From the NCBI GenBank assembly GCA_020444415.1, contig JAHLLA010000003.1, positions 124,001 through 188,000 on the forward strand: DNA of 64,000 nucleotides, in the 5' to 3' direction. The notes beneath the pieces were generated by a model. That model was given only the letters and a program-made list of their open reading frames with translations, ran no database searches and was not told the origin of the DNA. Origin of the DNA: Bacteroidota bacterium (lineage in GTDB: Bacteria > Bacteroidota > Bacteroidia > Bacteroidales > F082). The translations under genes were made by a program, and so were the position numbers. This document shows positions 36,704 through 45,464 of this stretch, one piece after another. Positions within the stretch are counted from its first letter, which is position 1. Every line of letters starts with the position of its first letter.

Positions 36704-37717
36704 CTATAACCGCTGATACTCGAAGGAAGGAAATCCTTTTTCACCGGTTTCCGGGTCATAAAATCCAATAAAACGGAGTTTGTAAAACAATCCGTTTTTA
36801 CTCCTGATAAAGTAATTGTAATTAGTTCTTGCTTTATAGTAAAAATCGCCGCTATTAATATCACCATAAAGCTCTTTCCATTCGTAGCCAATCACATCCA
36901 TATCTCTGGAATAATCCAGGTACTGCACATCTTCGAGCACCACATCATCAAAAACCATGGTGGAGTCGAATGCAACCCGAGTGCCGGCATCATTGATAAG
37001 TACCCCGGTCACCAGGTAAGGATAAGGATCACCTTCGTCGGTAAAAAGCAGGGTGGTATATTGCGTGAACAACAGGTCCCATGCACTTCTCTCGGGTTCA
37101 AAATCCACTTCTGCGTTTATATCGAAGCTGAACTGAATATGGTTGTATCCGCTTTTTTTACTTATATACATCTCTTTTTGGTCAGAATTATCCAAATTCA
37201 TGTATGTAAAATGGAAAGTCCCATCCTTTAGTGAGTTGAATTTAACCTTATTAAAACCACGATGAATACCCACATCATTAATACCCCTGTTGATTACCCA
37301 AACATAATCCGAAAAGGACGTGTCCGGTCCGGATATACTGATCCAGTTGAGGAGTGCCGTCGAATCAGGGTTTCCGTCAGAAGAATCAAATTTCCAATCC
37401 AACCCTGCAGTATCAGAAATGCTTTCAAATTCTTTAAAAGATGTTTCAGCCGCCATCATAAAAGTAGCTGTATTCAGGCGAATGAGTGTACCGGTATCGC
37501 TGGAGGCAAATAGCAGATCGAAATCATCCTTTGGGTTGCTACTTACCTGTTCACCGATGGCCAGGTCGAAATATACCTGGTAGGAATAATACTGTGTCAT
37601 TGGTATGATCTCCACCTCTTTTTCTGGTTTTGGATTGGGCTGTATCGGATCATCTTCCTTAAAACAAGAACTCAGGATAACAGTAAGAATAAGTATATAT
37701 AATATGCTGGTTTTCAT
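36704..37717 (-). CDS. HmuY-like lipoprotein
   Basis: 337 residues with a lipobox (VILSSC, Cys18) after a short hydrophobic signal. HmuY proteins of Bacteroidota capture heme at the surface and hand it to a TonB receptor. Shared landmarks are the repeated 'W-D-L-x-F' type blocks (SAWDLLFTQYTTLLF, DFDLLFAS), DVIGYEWKELY and YLVTGVLIND. These blocks are also present in the T9SS-tailed protein at 39965-41215, so the two are paralogues. Last gene of a four-gene minus-strand operon, one base after the receptor. Whether the ligand is heme or another iron complex is not shown. Confidence 0.72.
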   Translation of the reverse strand: MKTSILYILILTVILSSCFKEDDPIQPNPKPEKEVEIIPMTQYYSYQVYFDLAIGEQVSSNPKDDFDLLFASSDTGTLIRLNTATFMMAAETSFKEFESISDTAGLDWKFDSSDGNPDSTALLNWISISGPDTSFSDYVWVINRGINDVGIHRGFNKVKFNSLKDGTFHFTYMNLDNSDQKEMYISKKSGYNHIQFSFDINAEVDFEPERSAWDLLFTQYTTLLFTDEGDPYPYLVTGVLINDAGTRVAFDSTMVFDDVVLEDVQYLDYSRDMDVIGYEWKELYGDINSGDFYYKARTNYNYFIRSKNGLFYKLRFIGFYDPETGEKGFPSFEYQRL

Positions 37718-37718
37718 T

Positions 37719-39965
37719 TTATTTATTGAATTTAAATTGCAGCCTCATGAAAAAAGTTCTGCCCCAATTCACAGGTACGGAACCGCCGCCACCGGTATGA
37801 ATACCGCCACTTTGACTTCCTGTTGCGCTGATATTGGTGTTGTTAAACAGGTTTTTGCCGCCAATCTGTACGTTAATCCTGCGTTTCCAAAACCATCTGT
37901 TCATATTGATATCGAGGCTGTTGTATGCCGAAATAGTGGAAAGACCGGTAGCTCCGTCTTCATCAAGAACAAGGATTGGGTAAGCTCCATTGTATTTATA
38001 GAAAACAGAGAAGTGTATATCTGTTTTTTGCCACCAGTAGTTTATTTGTGTAGTGGCATCGGTGCTGTAAATAAAATCGTGGCTGCTGCTGGATGCTTCG
38101 TCATATTGTTTCCGGCCTGTAACGGCAGCCCCCAAAATGATTTTTAACCATGGATACACCCGATTATTAAAATTTAATTCAAACCCCTGTGTATAGTACT
38201 GATCAACATTGGTATATGAATACAACAATGGTTCGGCACTGATCTGTGCCAATTCAATTTTGTTTTCAATATGGTTATAAAACAATCCAAGGTCTATTCC
38301 CCAATTATAAGCCGCTGGTGTTTGTGAATTGTAATTGAGGGCGAAATTGATATTTTGTGAGGTTTCAGCCACCAGGTTTTCATTGCCATGAATATTGTGG
38401 TTGATATCAACAAAATCCAGGTACAACTCCTTTAAAGAAGGCGCTCTAAAGCCTTTGGCAAATGACAACCTAACTGCTACTGGAACGGTGATGTTCCATT
38501 TCATATTCAATGAATATACAAGCGGTGCCTTGTAATTTGTGTTATAAATGGCTCTGATACCGGGTTGAATGCTAAGTTGCGGAATGGGCGAGTAATTGAT
38601 ACTCAGGAAAGCTGCATAATCGCCAATCTGTTGTTCATTGTCTTTAATCCTTTTACCGTACCCTGACTCGTAGTTGAGGTCAACCCCCAATTGGTATTTT
38701 AACACCTCACTCTTTATAATATTATTGAAATCCGCACGGAAAAGCAGGTTGTCAAAATTTGCCGTATCCTGTTTGTCAGCCTCAGGTACCAATGATTCCT
38801 CCAGGTTTGTCAGGTCCTTTAGGTAAGTATTTTTTATGCGACTGTAGAAAGAATAGGCACTCAGCACATTTAAAATGGAGTTTTTGGCCAGCTTCTGGCT
38901 GATTTCACCCCTCACACCCCAGCGGTTTGTGAAGAAATATTTGTCGAATGCTTTATCATAATTAAATACTTCTAAAGGGATGCCTTTATCTCTAATTTCT
39001 TCATAGAAATAATCTCCCTCAAGCTTCAGTTTCGTCTTATCAGTTTTATACATATACGACCCATCAACATTATATTGAAGTTTGGGTTTCCATTGCTGGT
39101 ATCTGTATGTATCAACCGTGCTGAATCCATCAAAGAAATTACGTCCCGCATTTAGCTGGAAACTATTTTTCTTTTTTGAATACGATCCGCCTGCCGTAAA
39201 GTTGTATACCCCGACGGATTCGTAATAAGCATCGGCATTTAAAGACATTTGTTGCCGGTCGCTTTCCTTGCGGATGATATTGATCACCCCCGCTAGCGCG
39301 TTGCTTCCGTAAACTACTGACATGGGCCCCTGGATTATTTCAATATGGTCAATATTTTGCATGTCCAATTGTTCCAGGTCGATTTGTCCGTTTTGACGGC
39401 CAATTACGGGAACACCATCAATCAGGAATTTAATATGTTCTCCCTGCAAGCCCTGCATGGTTATGGAAGAGCCGAGGGCATTATCCCTGGTGCTACGGAT
39501 ATTTAATTCTCCGGCGAGCATTTCATTCAGCGTAATGGCTGCTTTGTTTTCAATCTGTTGTGAGCCAAGCACCTTAATTTTATATATAGACTGGTCAACA
39601 GTAACGGGTCTGAATTGCGCAGTAACTACCACTTCATCAACATTATAAACCGTTGGCTCCATAAACAGTGTTTTTGTTACGCCCGGTTGTAAGGTGTCCG
39701 TTAAATTTTTGTATCCTACAAAAGTGGCCGTAAGCTTTACCGGTTGCTGAATAACAAACGAAACATTTCCTCTGCTATCAGTTGTAAATCCTCTCCTTAC
39801 TTCATTGCTTGTATGCAAGTCTTCAATTACCACATTGGCGAAAGCCACAGGTTCTTCGCTGATCTTATCTTTCAGGACCAGGAGAGTCTGTTGGGCTGTA
39901 AGCGAACTTACAGCCCCAATTAACAAACTCAAAATAAGGATTACGTAGTATTTTTGATATAACAT
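37719..39965 (-). CDS. TonB-dependent outer-membrane receptor
   Basis: 748 residues. Signal peptide (about 1-24, ending SLTAQ), a carboxypeptidase-regulatory-like beta domain (about 25-105, LKDKISEEPVAFANVVIEDL), a plug domain (about 115-235: YNVDEVVVTAQFRPV, INIIRKES) and a 22-strand-type barrel ending WGRTFFMRLQFKFNK. It imports a bulky ligand with TonB energy. Flanked on both sides by HmuY-like genes, and overlapping the upstream one by a single base (TAATG), it is most likely a heme or iron-complex receptor of HmuR type; the ligand is inferred from context. Confidence 0.9.
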   Translation of the reverse strand: MLYQKYYVILILSLLIGAVSSLTAQQTLLVLKDKISEEPVAFANVVIEDLHTSNEVRRGFTTDSRGNVSFVIQQPVKLTATFVGYKNLTDTLQPGVTKTLFMEPTVYNVDEVVVTAQFRPVTVDQSIYKIKVLGSQQIENKAAITLNEMLAGELNIRSTRDNALGSSITMQGLQGEHIKFLIDGVPVIGRQNGQIDLEQLDMQNIDHIEIIQGPMSVVYGSNALAGVINIIRKESDRQQMSLNADAYYESVGVYNFTAGGSYSKKKNSFQLNAGRNFFDGFSTVDTYRYQQWKPKLQYNVDGSYMYKTDKTKLKLEGDYFYEEIRDKGIPLEVFNYDKAFDKYFFTNRWGVRGEISQKLAKNSILNVLSAYSFYSRIKNTYLKDLTNLEESLVPEADKQDTANFDNLLFRADFNNIIKSEVLKYQLGVDLNYESGYGKRIKDNEQQIGDYAAFLSINYSPIPQLSIQPGIRAIYNTNYKAPLVYSLNMKWNITVPVAVRLSFAKGFRAPSLKELYLDFVDINHNIHGNENLVAETSQNINFALNYNSQTPAAYNWGIDLGLFYNHIENKIELAQISAEPLLYSYTNVDQYYTQGFELNFNNRVYPWLKIILGAAVTGRKQYDEASSSSHDFIYSTDATTQINYWWQKTDIHFSVFYKYNGAYPILVLDEDGATGLSTISAYNSLDINMNRWFWKRRINVQIGGKNLFNNTNISATGSQSGGIHTGGGGSVPVNWGRTFFMRLQFKFNK

Positions 39966-41215
39966 TAACGAATGAGCAATTTTTGATTACTTTGAATGTT
40001 ATTTCCGTTTAACTGAATAATATAGAGACCTTTTGCAAAACCGTTCAAGTCTATTTTATAGCCGTTTCTTAATTCGGTTTGGGAAACATCAGATTGGTGA
40101 ACGATTTGTCCTGATAGATTCATAATGGTCAGGGATTCGTATGAAATATCTTCCGAAACGAAAATATTTACAAATGAATTAGCCGGATTTGGATAAGCCA
40201 TAAATTTTCCTGTTTCCGTATCAAGTTCATCCACTGATGCCAGGGAAACCAATGATTTGTTGATAACGAAATTGCCTGTAGTTGAGCCTTCCCATGATTC
40301 GAAAACCAGTTTGTATACATCACCTGAATAGTTTTGTACAAAAAAGGCGGTTGAATCAGATATTTCCCATGAAAAGGTACCCATATCAAATGATTTCCAA
40401 TCGTAACCGATAACATTTTTTGCGGAATCAAATGGCATTTCTCCCCAACTATTGAAATCATCTGAAACAGGATAGAATTCGTTGGCACCGATATCGACAT
40501 TGCTGGTGGCACCGGTTACCAGGTAAGGTACCCAGTTGCCTTCGTTGTCTTCGGTAAGATCTATATATTTGGTAAACAAAATATCCCAGCTTTCTGAAGC
40601 AGGTTCCCTGTCAAGTTCTTCATTACTAGCAAGAGAGTAATAATAGAATCTTTTGCTTTCGTAAGGCTCTACTTCAATGATTTCGGTCATATCATCGGTA
40701 CCATCCAGATCGGCATAACGAATGGTGTAGATATTGGCAAGTGATTGTTTGCCAACAATCCATAATTTCTTAAAAGTGCCATTAGCCAACTGTATCACAT
40801 AGATTGAATCACCTGTGAGATTATGCGTGGCCATGTTGTAAGTACCCCATCCATAATCAGGATGTCCGGTAGCATTCACATTAAAAGCGCCATCTTCCCA
40901 TAAAGCAGGTGAGTTGTACACGGGTTGCCATGATGCCATGCCTGCTGTGTCAACAGAAGCCCAGGCTGCGGTGTCGCCTGCAGGGTAAGTGTATAATGTA
41001 ACACCGTTTCCTTCATTAATCATCACACCCGCGCTGAATTTCGGAGTGTAAAAAGCAATATCCCAGTTATTACGGGGTACTTCCTGAACGGGGCCGTTTT
41101 CAATACTGTAATAAATGTCATTTGAGTATCCAGGTCCCATGCTGAGATTTTCGCTTTGCCCGAAAATCTGGATAGCTGATATACAAATAATAAGTGTAAA
41201 AATTGATTTTTTCAT
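39965..41215 (-). CDS. HmuY-like protein with T9SS C-terminal sorting domain
   Basis: 416 residues. Signal peptide MKKSIFTLIICISAIQIFGQ. The HmuY-like body has ESWDILFTKYIDL, WVPYLVTGATSN, NVIGYDWKSFDMG and VYKLVFESWEG, matching blocks in the lipoprotein at 36704-37717. Residues about 340-416 form a type IX secretion sorting domain: FMAYPNPANSFVNIFV, LTIMNLSGQIV, GFAKGLYIIQLN and the final QKLLIR. So this paralogue should pass the outer membrane by T9SS and be released or anchored on the surface, while the other is lipid-anchored. No T9SS structural genes are in the window. Confidence 0.8.
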   Translation of the reverse strand: MKKSIFTLIICISAIQIFGQSENLSMGPGYSNDIYYSIENGPVQEVPRNNWDIAFYTPKFSAGVMINEGNGVTLYTYPAGDTAAWASVDTAGMASWQPVYNSPALWEDGAFNVNATGHPDYGWGTYNMATHNLTGDSIYVIQLANGTFKKLWIVGKQSLANIYTIRYADLDGTDDMTEIIEVEPYESKRFYYYSLASNEELDREPASESWDILFTKYIDLTEDNEGNWVPYLVTGATSNVDIGANEFYPVSDDFNSWGEMPFDSAKNVIGYDWKSFDMGTFSWEISDSTAFFVQNYSGDVYKLVFESWEGSTTGNFVINKSLVSLASVDELDTETGKFMAYPNPANSFVNIFVSEDISYESLTIMNLSGQIVHQSDVSQTELRNGYKIDLNGFAKGLYIIQLNGNNIQSNQKLLIR

Positions 41216-41308
41216 AATATTAAATAGGTTAAATTAATGAATTGCAAACATGTATTCCCCGGATCAAAGCCCGGAAAAACGAAAATAAAAAGATTGGCTT
41301 AGGGGTGC

Positions 41309-41680
41309 TTAAACAGTGGGGGGTGCTCTGGTGGCCTTGAATCTATATGATTCATCACTCACAAACAGATCGGTAGTTTCAGTTAACGTATAATCTGAAA
41401 ATACCAAAATAATACCAGGTTGTGTATCAGTTAAACAAGGTGTAAAATGATGATCAATTTCAACTTGGTCTTTTCCGCTTTTCTTAGTTTTTACCTGAAG
41501 AACTTTGTCCTTACCTGATTTGTCAGGTGTGGAAAACGGATGTTGATCGAATACATAAAAATTAAAAATGGCCCTTTGGTGAATGGATATTAATTCACCC
41601 ATGAGCAGCCATACGAATGCAAAAACCAGTATAGGAAGGAACCAGCTATGTGGTGGTTTTCTATGTTGTTTTGAATTCAT
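41309..41680 (-). CDS. Hypothetical single-pass protein heading the heme-like operon
   Basis: 123 residues from the ATG at 41680; the TTG three codons upstream is part of a -7 box. Not recognised. One hydrophobic helix (WFLPILVFAFVWLLMGELI, about residues 13-31) is followed by a soluble part containing paired His (EIDHHFTPC), a single Cys, and the end FKATRAPPTV. It is first in the minus-strand run with the HmuY/TonB genes, 93 bases before the next start, so an accessory role in uptake or regulation is possible but unproven. Confidence 0.55.
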   Translation of the reverse strand: MNSKQHRKPPHSWFLPILVFAFVWLLMGELISIHQRAIFNFYVFDQHPFSTPDKSGKDKVLQVKTKKSGKDQVEIDHHFTPCLTDTQPGIILVFSDYTLTETTDLFVSDESYRFKATRAPPTV

Positions 41681-41686
41681 ACGAGG

Positions 41687-41694
41687 CAAAATTA
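41687..41694 (-). promoter_or_regulatory. -7 box of the HmuY/TonB-receptor operon
   Basis: TAATTTTG on the minus strand, exact consensus, only six bases before the ATG at 41680, so the transcript would be nearly leaderless. Confidence 0.45.
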
Positions 41695-41786
41695 ATAAAA
41701 TGCACGTATGTATCTTTTTAAATAAGTGAATATATGCCGATAAATTGCAATTTAGAATGGTTCAAATTTGTCAAGCTGTTTTTAGG

Positions 41787-42383
41787 TTATTGCTCTATAT
41801 CCTGGATGTCAATCACCTTATTTAAAAGTGCGTATACCGTTAGCCCGGAAACAGTTTTAATACCGAGCTTTTTTGTGATGTTCTTACGGTGCGTCATAAC
41901 GGTATGAATACTCAAAAATAATTTTTCTGCCACTTCCTGGTTGGTTAGTCCGAGCGTAATGTTTTTTAAAACGGTTAACTCCCTTTCTGTAAGAGGCTGA
42001 TTTTTATTGGGTGCTTTATTATTTTTTTTGCGCCCAATGATTTGACTAAGGGAATTCATCAATTCATGTTTACCGTCTTTTATATGGAGGGTGTTTGCAA
42101 AACGGCTTTTAATGTGATCGGCTGTGTTGCCGCTAATCAGACCGATGACGGTGGCTTCATTGTTAACAGAGCGTACAAATGTATTTAATGAATCTGTTAT
42201 CGCTTTCGGATTAACAATTACACAGTCAGGTTTCAGCGTATTAATTTTTTGGATGAGGTTTTTTTCAGTTCCATCATATATCTCCGCCAGATGCATACCC
42301 TGGAATTCCTTTAGTAATCCCTCTATACCTGATCTCAACAGATACGAACGCTCAATTACTATGACTGTGATTTTTTGTGCCAC
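41787..42383 (-). CDS. LuxR/NarL-type regulator with degenerate receiver
   Basis: 198 residues starting at GTG 42383, one base after the hemerythrin stop. The C-terminal GerE/LuxR helix-turn-helix is intact: PLTERELTVLKNITLGLTNQ and VAEKLFLSIHTVMTHRKNI. The N-terminal part has the receiver fold but not its chemistry: the acidic pair is Glu11-Arg12 instead of Asp-Asp, and the phosphorylated Asp is Asn58 (KPDCVIVNPKA). It therefore probably does not take phosphate and may respond through its partner or another ligand. Translational coupling to the hemerythrin gene suggests a sensor-regulator pair for iron, NO or oxygen; that is inference. Confidence 0.85.
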   Translation of the reverse strand: MAQKITVIVIERSYLLRSGIEGLLKEFQGMHLAEIYDGTEKNLIQKINTLKPDCVIVNPKAITDSLNTFVRSVNNEATVIGLISGNTADHIKSRFANTLHIKDGKHELMNSLSQIIGRKKNNKAPNKNQPLTERELTVLKNITLGLTNQEVAEKLFLSIHTVMTHRKNITKKLGIKTVSGLTVYALLNKVIDIQDIEQ

Positions 42384-42384
42384 C

Positions 42385-43116
42385 TTACCTGATCATTTTT
42401 TGAATGGTAAATTCCATGGCTTCCACCTTCGGCACAAGGATCATATCTTCGATACGCGCATGTTCACGAAGGTCTTTCTCCAGGTCAAAAAGTTCCAGCA
42501 ATATCCTGTAACTTGTTGACTCATTGCTGGGGGCAGGTAAATATTTGATGATTAGGTTTTTCAGGTCAAAAAGCTTCTCTTCTACATTATCATGCTCATC
42601 TTCATAATCCATGATCGAATAAGCTTCCATTCGCCGAATTAATTTTTCAGGTACTTTTCCGCTTTCAATGACTTTTTCAAGCTCATATATATAAGGGTAT
42701 ACCAACTTTTCTTCCCGGTCAATATGTCGGGTAAATTCCTCCTGGTATTCCTTAAAAAAGTTCAATGCCAATTGGTACCTGTCTTTATGCTGCGCTGATT
42801 CTTCCGTTAACCTAAAGATCAGGTTTTGAATTTCAGGAATTTTTTGTTCCGTGTAAAACTGATGCGCTTTCTTTAAATACTCAATCAGCGTGGCTGTATG
42901 AAAACTTTGCAGGTGTTTTTTCGGGAAGTATTGAGGATCATGATAGGTATTTAAAATGGTTAGAAAAAACTCCGTGTTTACACTTTTTTTGATACATATC
43001 TCTTCAATAGTTCCATCACCAAAGCCAAGGTGAATTCCAAAACGGTTGATAACAGGGATTAAACTGAAATCATGGTGGATCACATCTGCCAGTTTCATGT
43101 CTTTTTCAATGCGCAT
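42385..43116 (-). CDS. Hemerythrin HHE-domain protein, Ric/YtfE-like
   Basis: 243 residues from the ATG at 43116; the upstream TTG belongs to the -7 box. An N-terminal DUF542-like part (KLADVIHHDFSLIPVINRFGI, then GDGTIEEIC) precedes a four-helix bundle with His and Glu ligands for a di-iron centre: ESAQHKDRYQ, FTRHIDREEKLVYPYI, YEDEHDNVEEKLFDL and REHARIEDMILVPKVE. Ric/YtfE proteins repair iron-sulfur clusters damaged by NO or oxidants. Coupled downstream to a LuxR-type regulator, an arrangement I recall from other Bacteroidota. Confidence 0.85.
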   Translation of the reverse strand: MRIEKDMKLADVIHHDFSLIPVINRFGIHLGFGDGTIEEICIKKSVNTEFFLTILNTYHDPQYFPKKHLQSFHTATLIEYLKKAHQFYTEQKIPEIQNLIFRLTEESAQHKDRYQLALNFFKEYQEEFTRHIDREEKLVYPYIYELEKVIESGKVPEKLIRRMEAYSIMDYEDEHDNVEEKLFDLKNLIIKYLPAPSNESTSYRILLELFDLEKDLREHARIEDMILVPKVEAMEFTIQKMIR

Positions 43117-43134
43117 TTTAAATATGATTTTGGA

Positions 43135-43142
43135 CAAAAATA
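43135..43142 (-). promoter_or_regulatory. -7 box of the hemerythrin-LuxR operon
   Basis: TATTTTTG on the minus strand, exact consensus, 18 bases before the ATG at 43116. Confidence 0.5.
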
Positions 43143-43199
43143 CATATAATATATTCGTTGATGATTAGAAGAAAACAATACGCATCTGTATGAATTATT

Positions 43200-44303
43200 C
43201 TAATTGTTGTTTCCAATATTGCCTGACAGAAGGCGATCGATAAGTGATTCAATTTGATGTTGCGAAGTAGTTTTTGGTATCCCGGTATATTTTTCGGAGA
43301 CGAGCAACGCTTTGTTAAGTTCGAAGGATTTCTGTTTTTCAAAATAACAATACCCCAATGCCTTCATTTTTTTAGCCAGATATTCTTGTTCTGTTTGCCC
43401 GGGTGTGGGAATAAAAATCGCCTTTTTCCCAAAAACGTGTAAGTCCATAATAGTAGAATATCCAGGGCGGCTGATAATCATAGATGCGGATTGAATAAGC
43501 ACTGCCATTTGTGTATCGTCTGCATGCGAAATAATCCTGATATTTTCTTTTTGAATATCTGTATTCACCTCCGGTTTGCTTTGTAAGATGGTAGTTTTCA
43601 GGCCAGTTTTTAAAGCCTGTTTCGAGATCAGTTCTTCAAGTATGCTGCGCTGTGGTTCGGGACCGGATAGTATGACAAGTATATCGATCGTTTCATTAAA
43701 TGGCTTCTTACTAATGGTTTTAAACCTGCTGAGCGGACCTGTAAAATGATAATTCCTGATCGGAAATTGCTTTACGTGAGATAGTTTTCCGGAAAGATTT
43801 TCGTCTGTATCTTCATAGTCAGGAATCCAGAGTTCATCATACTTTTTAATGTAGCGATAGATGAGCCTGGTGATAAATGGTTGAAATAGTTTTTGAAAAC
43901 CTTTCGTCTGCACTTGCAATTGATGCGTGATAAATATACTATAGGTGTGCTTTGAGTAACACTCATACCTATTATCGGAAACGATAATATCTACCTGCTT
44001 TTCTTTAACGATTTCCTGTAAAACCTTGTGTGCCTGATGACTTTGACGCCAAAAAGCAGGGAATGAAGCGGATAGTCGAACTGCCATCATCGAACTATGG
44101 GGGTAACGGGGTTCAAATCCGGGGAATCGGATTATCTCTGTTTCCGGAAATCTTTGTTTTAGGAAATCATATGGCCTTTTGTCGGCAGCGATGAGTACGT
44201 TTGCATTATTATTTAATAGATATTCAATAATTGGAACCATGCGCGTGGCATGACCGAGGCCCCAGTTGAGTGGTGTAATTAAAACTGTTTTTCTTGCTGG
44301 CAT
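43200..44303 (-). CDS. MurG-like glycosyltransferase
   Basis: 367 residues. The N-terminal TVLITPLNWGLGHATRMVPII is a GT-B-type GxGH nucleotide-sugar motif, and the C-terminal half has DILVILSGPEPQRSILEELI, SASMIISRPGYSTIMDLHVFG and FIPTPGQTEQEYLAKKM, the donor-binding 'G-Y-x-T' and acceptor-gating segments found in MurG and related glycosyltransferases. No signal peptide or membrane helix. Transcribed divergently from dprA across a 63-base gap with its own promoter. The donor and acceptor are unknown; it is not MurG itself, since none of the cell-wall genes are adjacent. Confidence 0.75.
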   Translation of the reverse strand: MPARKTVLITPLNWGLGHATRMVPIIEYLLNNNANVLIAADKRPYDFLKQRFPETEIIRFPGFEPRYPHSSMMAVRLSASFPAFWRQSHQAHKVLQEIVKEKQVDIIVSDNRYECYSKHTYSIFITHQLQVQTKGFQKLFQPFITRLIYRYIKKYDELWIPDYEDTDENLSGKLSHVKQFPIRNYHFTGPLSRFKTISKKPFNETIDILVILSGPEPQRSILEELISKQALKTGLKTTILQSKPEVNTDIQKENIRIISHADDTQMAVLIQSASMIISRPGYSTIMDLHVFGKKAIFIPTPGQTEQEYLAKKMKALGYCYFEKQKSFELNKALLVSEKYTGIPKTTSQHQIESLIDRLLSGNIGNNN

Positions 44304-44312
44304 AATCCATCA

Positions 44313-44339
44313 CAAAACTATCAATATTGATGTTGCCAA
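44313..44339 (-). promoter_or_regulatory. Promoter of the MurG-like gene
   Basis: Minus strand TTG at 44339-44337, 16-base spacer, TAGTTTTG at 44320-44313, nine bases before the ATG at 44303. Its TTG is back to back with that of dprA within TTGCCAA. Confidence 0.6.
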
Positions 44340-44361
44340 GTGTATATTTATTTTATTTTTG
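44333..44361 (+). promoter_or_regulatory. Promoter of dprA
   Basis: TTG at 44333-44335, an 18-base spacer and TATTTTTG at 44354-44361, five bases before the ATG at 44367. The start codon is therefore almost at the 5' end of the transcript. Confidence 0.6.
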
Positions 44362-44366
44362 ACAGC

Positions 44367-45464
44367 ATGTCGAACCCAGAGATCATTTACCAGATTGGTC
44401 TTACCCTCATCCGCGGTGTTGGTGATATCAACGGAAAAAAATTACTGGCTTACTGTGGAGGCCCAGAAGCGGTTTTTAAGGAAAATACTGCCGCTCTGTT
44501 AAAAATACCGGGTATCGGAAAATCGACTGTTAATCTCATTAAAAGCCAGCAGGTGATGCAGCGCGCTGAAGCGGAAATGGAATTCATTCAAAAATTCGAT
44601 ATCTGTCCGTTATTCTTTACCGACCCTGCCTACCCGGCAAGACTTCTAAATTGTGAAGACGGTCCGCTCATGTTGTATTTTAAAGGCAATGCCAACTTGA
44701 ATTCAAAGCGGATTATTTCCATAGTGGGAACACGACGCGCCACCAATTATGGCAAGGCAAGGTGTGAAGAGATAGTTGAAGAATTGAAAAATCGCGATGT
44801 GCTTGTGGTGAGCGGGTTAGCTTATGGAATTGATAGTTGCGCGCATCGAAAGTCATTGGATTTGGGCATAGATACCATTGGTGTTTTAGGCCATGGCCTG
44901 GATAGGATTTACCCGGCTCAAAACCGGAAGTTGGCTGAAAAAATGATCGAACAAGGTGGGTTGTTGACCGAGTTTATCTCCAAAACCAATCCCGACCGGG
45001 AAAATTTTCCGAAACGTAATCGCATTGTAGCTGGTATGGTGGACGCTGTGCTTGTTATTGAATCAGACAGAAAAGGAGGCGCCTTGATCACAGCAGAGAT
45101 CGCTAATTCATATAACAGAGATGTATTTGCCGTTCCGGGAAGAATTGGAGATGATTACTCAAGGGGGTGCCATTTTCTGATCAAAACCAACCGAGCAGCA
45201 TTGGCTGAAAATGGAAATGATATTGCTTATTTGATGGGCTGGGAAGAGCAGAAAATGGATCAGAAATTGCAGACCGAATTGTTCGTTCACCTGACTGATG
45301 AGCAGAAATTGATATTGAAAACGATCCAGGAACATAAGGAAATCGCTATCGATCAATTAACCATTAAAACAAAATTGAGCACTTCCAAGGTGGCTGCATC
45401 CCTGCTAAATCTTGAATTTGAAGGATTTGTAAAAAGTTTACCGGGCAAACTCTATACTGCCTGA
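44367..45464 (+). CDS. dprA: DNA-processing protein DprA
   Basis: 365 residues from the ATG at 44367; a GTG nine codons upstream precedes the promoter -7 box and is rejected. DprA loads RecA onto incoming single-stranded DNA during transformation. N-terminal helix-hairpin-helix (LKIPGIGKSTVNLIKS), the Rossmann core (ISIVGTRRATNYGKARC, VVSGLAYGIDSCAHRKSL, IGVLGHGLDRIYPAQN, ENFPKRNRIVAG, SDRKGGALITAEIA) and a C-terminal winged helix (IAIDQLTIKTKLSTSKVAASL) are all present. Its 3' end overlaps the tail of the facing gene by 13 bases. Confidence 0.97.
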   Translation: MSNPEIIYQIGLTLIRGVGDINGKKLLAYCGGPEAVFKENTAALLKIPGIGKSTVNLIKSQQVMQRAEAEMEFIQKFDICPLFFTDPAYPARLLNCEDGPLMLYFKGNANLNSKRIISIVGTRRATNYGKARCEEIVEELKNRDVLVVSGLAYGIDSCAHRKSLDLGIDTIGVLGHGLDRIYPAQNRKLAEKMIEQGGLLTEFISKTNPDRENFPKRNRIVAGMVDAVLVIESDRKGGALITAEIANSYNRDVFAVPGRIGDDYSRGCHFLIKTNRAALAENGNDIAYLMGWEEQKMDQKLQTELFVHLTDEQKLILKTIQEHKEIAIDQLTIKTKLSTSKVAASLLNLEFEGFVKSLPGKLYTA

